From contig CM038222.1 in assembly GCA_021442155.1 (NCBI GenBank), positions 60,982,266-61,046,265 of the forward strand: a stretch of DNA of 64,000 nucleotides, read 5' to 3'. The stretch comes from Cymbidium sinense. Its lineage: Eukaryota > Streptophyta > Magnoliopsida > Asparagales > Orchidaceae. The position numbers and the translations under genes are program-made. This document shows, in pieces, positions 63,301-64,000 of this stretch. The first letter of the stretch is position 1. The number at the start of each line of letters is the position of its first letter. The notes under the pieces are model-generated. The model searched no databases. It worked only from the letters and a program-made list of their open reading frames with translations, and was not told where the DNA came from.

Positions 63301-63580
63301 TTTTATGTTAGGTGTGTTTTAACTCTTATTTCAATCCTTGAAAATTTCAATTTAATCTAACTTATATTTTTGGTTTAATTAATAAAATTTGACTTTTTAT
63401 AAAACTTAAATTAAGCTTTAAATACTTAATGAAATTTGGGGATTTTAGGTTTGTTGGATTTCTCTTAGAAAGACGGATCCAACAATCCCTTATTTGTAAT
63501 TTTTGGTTAATTATTTTTCTTTTTATGAATTTTTGAATTTTCATGTGATTTAAATTAATTTTTTTTAAAAAAAGAAAATA
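60361..63580. repeat. 3 kb AT-rich, C-poor tract with degenerate tandem repeats
   Basis: The sequence is built from TTTGATT/TTAATT/GTTTAATT words, and many rows of 60 bases hold at most two C on the + strand. 60689-61060 holds 3.5 copies of a 98-104 bp unit (TGTTTTGGTTTAATTAAATC, then TTGATAATTCAATATCC, GAAGTTTAAGTTTGTT). A longer unit with AAGCTTAGGTTTAATATGAT and TTAATTAGTTTATTTAA recurs at about 61557, 61787 and 62127. No open frame of note. Confidence 0.8.
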
Positions 63581-64000
63581 TGGGTTAACATGTCGCAAGG
63601 AGAAGACTAGTCAACCCACGGAAAATGACACACGCCGCTCGCTCGATCACAAATCGACCGGCCCGTGATCAAAGCTGCATTCGATCGGATCGACGAGAAG
63701 CCGCCTGACGTGCAGCGATCGAGTCCATCGCATCGCCATCCGGCCCGATCGCGCAATCAGTCGTCCATCTTGAACGCGGATCGGATGGCAAATGCCAATG
63801 AAGATTTTCGTGTTTTTTTTTGGGGAAAATGGGATTTCTAAGTGAAAATTTATCCAAATTGACCGATTTTCACATTGATTCACACAGAAAAATATTCTAT
63901 TTTCTAATTGGGATGACATTAAATAAAAATGTGGGATTATCTCGGAAAAATTCTTAAAATTGCAAAAAAATTAATACAAAATGTGAAATCAGACTACACA
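63581..64000. other. Short GC-richer patch at the window end
   Basis: 63600-63780 is GC-richer (CGCTCGCTCGATCACAAATCG, GATCGGATCGACGAGAAGCC by parts), with overlapping short minus frames that match nothing I know. It could be the edge of an element or gene that continues beyond the window. Confidence 0.35.

Noticed and set aside
1..64000. tRNA, rRNA, bacterial-type operons, organelle inserts
   Set aside because: I looked for conserved tRNA arms, rRNA motifs and chloroplast or mitochondrial genes and saw none that I could support; a tRNA and organelle-genome search would settle it.

Overview
This window is nuclear DNA of a flowering plant. It is AT-rich and intron-containing, with several layers of nested transposable elements. 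It holds a chloroplast-envelope gene with plant-type introns, a cytosolic ribosomal protein gene relic, an AP2/ERF regulator, plant RTE-type LINEs, MULEs carrying the plant mobile domain, and LTR elements. The GC-rich single-exon ERF gene in an AT-rich background would fit a monocot or an early-diverging angiosperm, but I cannot name the species.

Layout. 1-5357 (+): 3' half of a PTC52-like (pheophorbide a oxygenase/TIC55 family) gene, with an RTE LINE fragment in one intron. 5.7-6.7 kb: a MITE and a second RTE fragment. 9755-15512: a 5.8 kb Mutator-like element (MULE-1) with decayed transposase and plant-mobile-domain (PMD) genes on the minus strand. 16265-17038 (+): an intact AP2/ERF gene of the RAP2-11/ERN type, the only gene that looks complete in the window. 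18.3-20.2 kb: a MITE relic split by a solo LTR with a perfect 5-bp target duplication, itself holding a further LTR-like insert. 25.0-29.1 kb (-): a non-processed pseudogene of ribosomal protein L11 (uL5), with an RTE insertion and a 0.4 kb duplication in one intron. 29303-43323: a second MULE (MULE-2, 14.0 kb) with about 78-bp terminal inverted repeats, a 9-bp target duplication (one mismatch), an internal 185-bp tandem array, and a 6 kb insertion flanked by a partial duplication of the PMD gene. 43.4-58.3 kb: several copies of one LTR family. Two of them retain internal sequence made almost entirely of tandem arrays (about 86, 88 and 50 bp units) with no recognisable gag or pol gene. 58.3-64.0 kb: no gene recognised; includes a 3 kb AT-rich tract very poor in C on the + strand.

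The genes do not form a functional unit. PTC52 acts in chloroplast tetrapyrrole metabolism or import, ERF in transcription, and the RPL11 relic is dead. The rest is mobile DNA. The most unusual item is the LTR family whose body is satellite-like arrays between LTRs that themselves carry a GC-rich CGACCACC-like expansion. Boundaries are read by eye, and every family name given without an alignment rests on recognised motifs.
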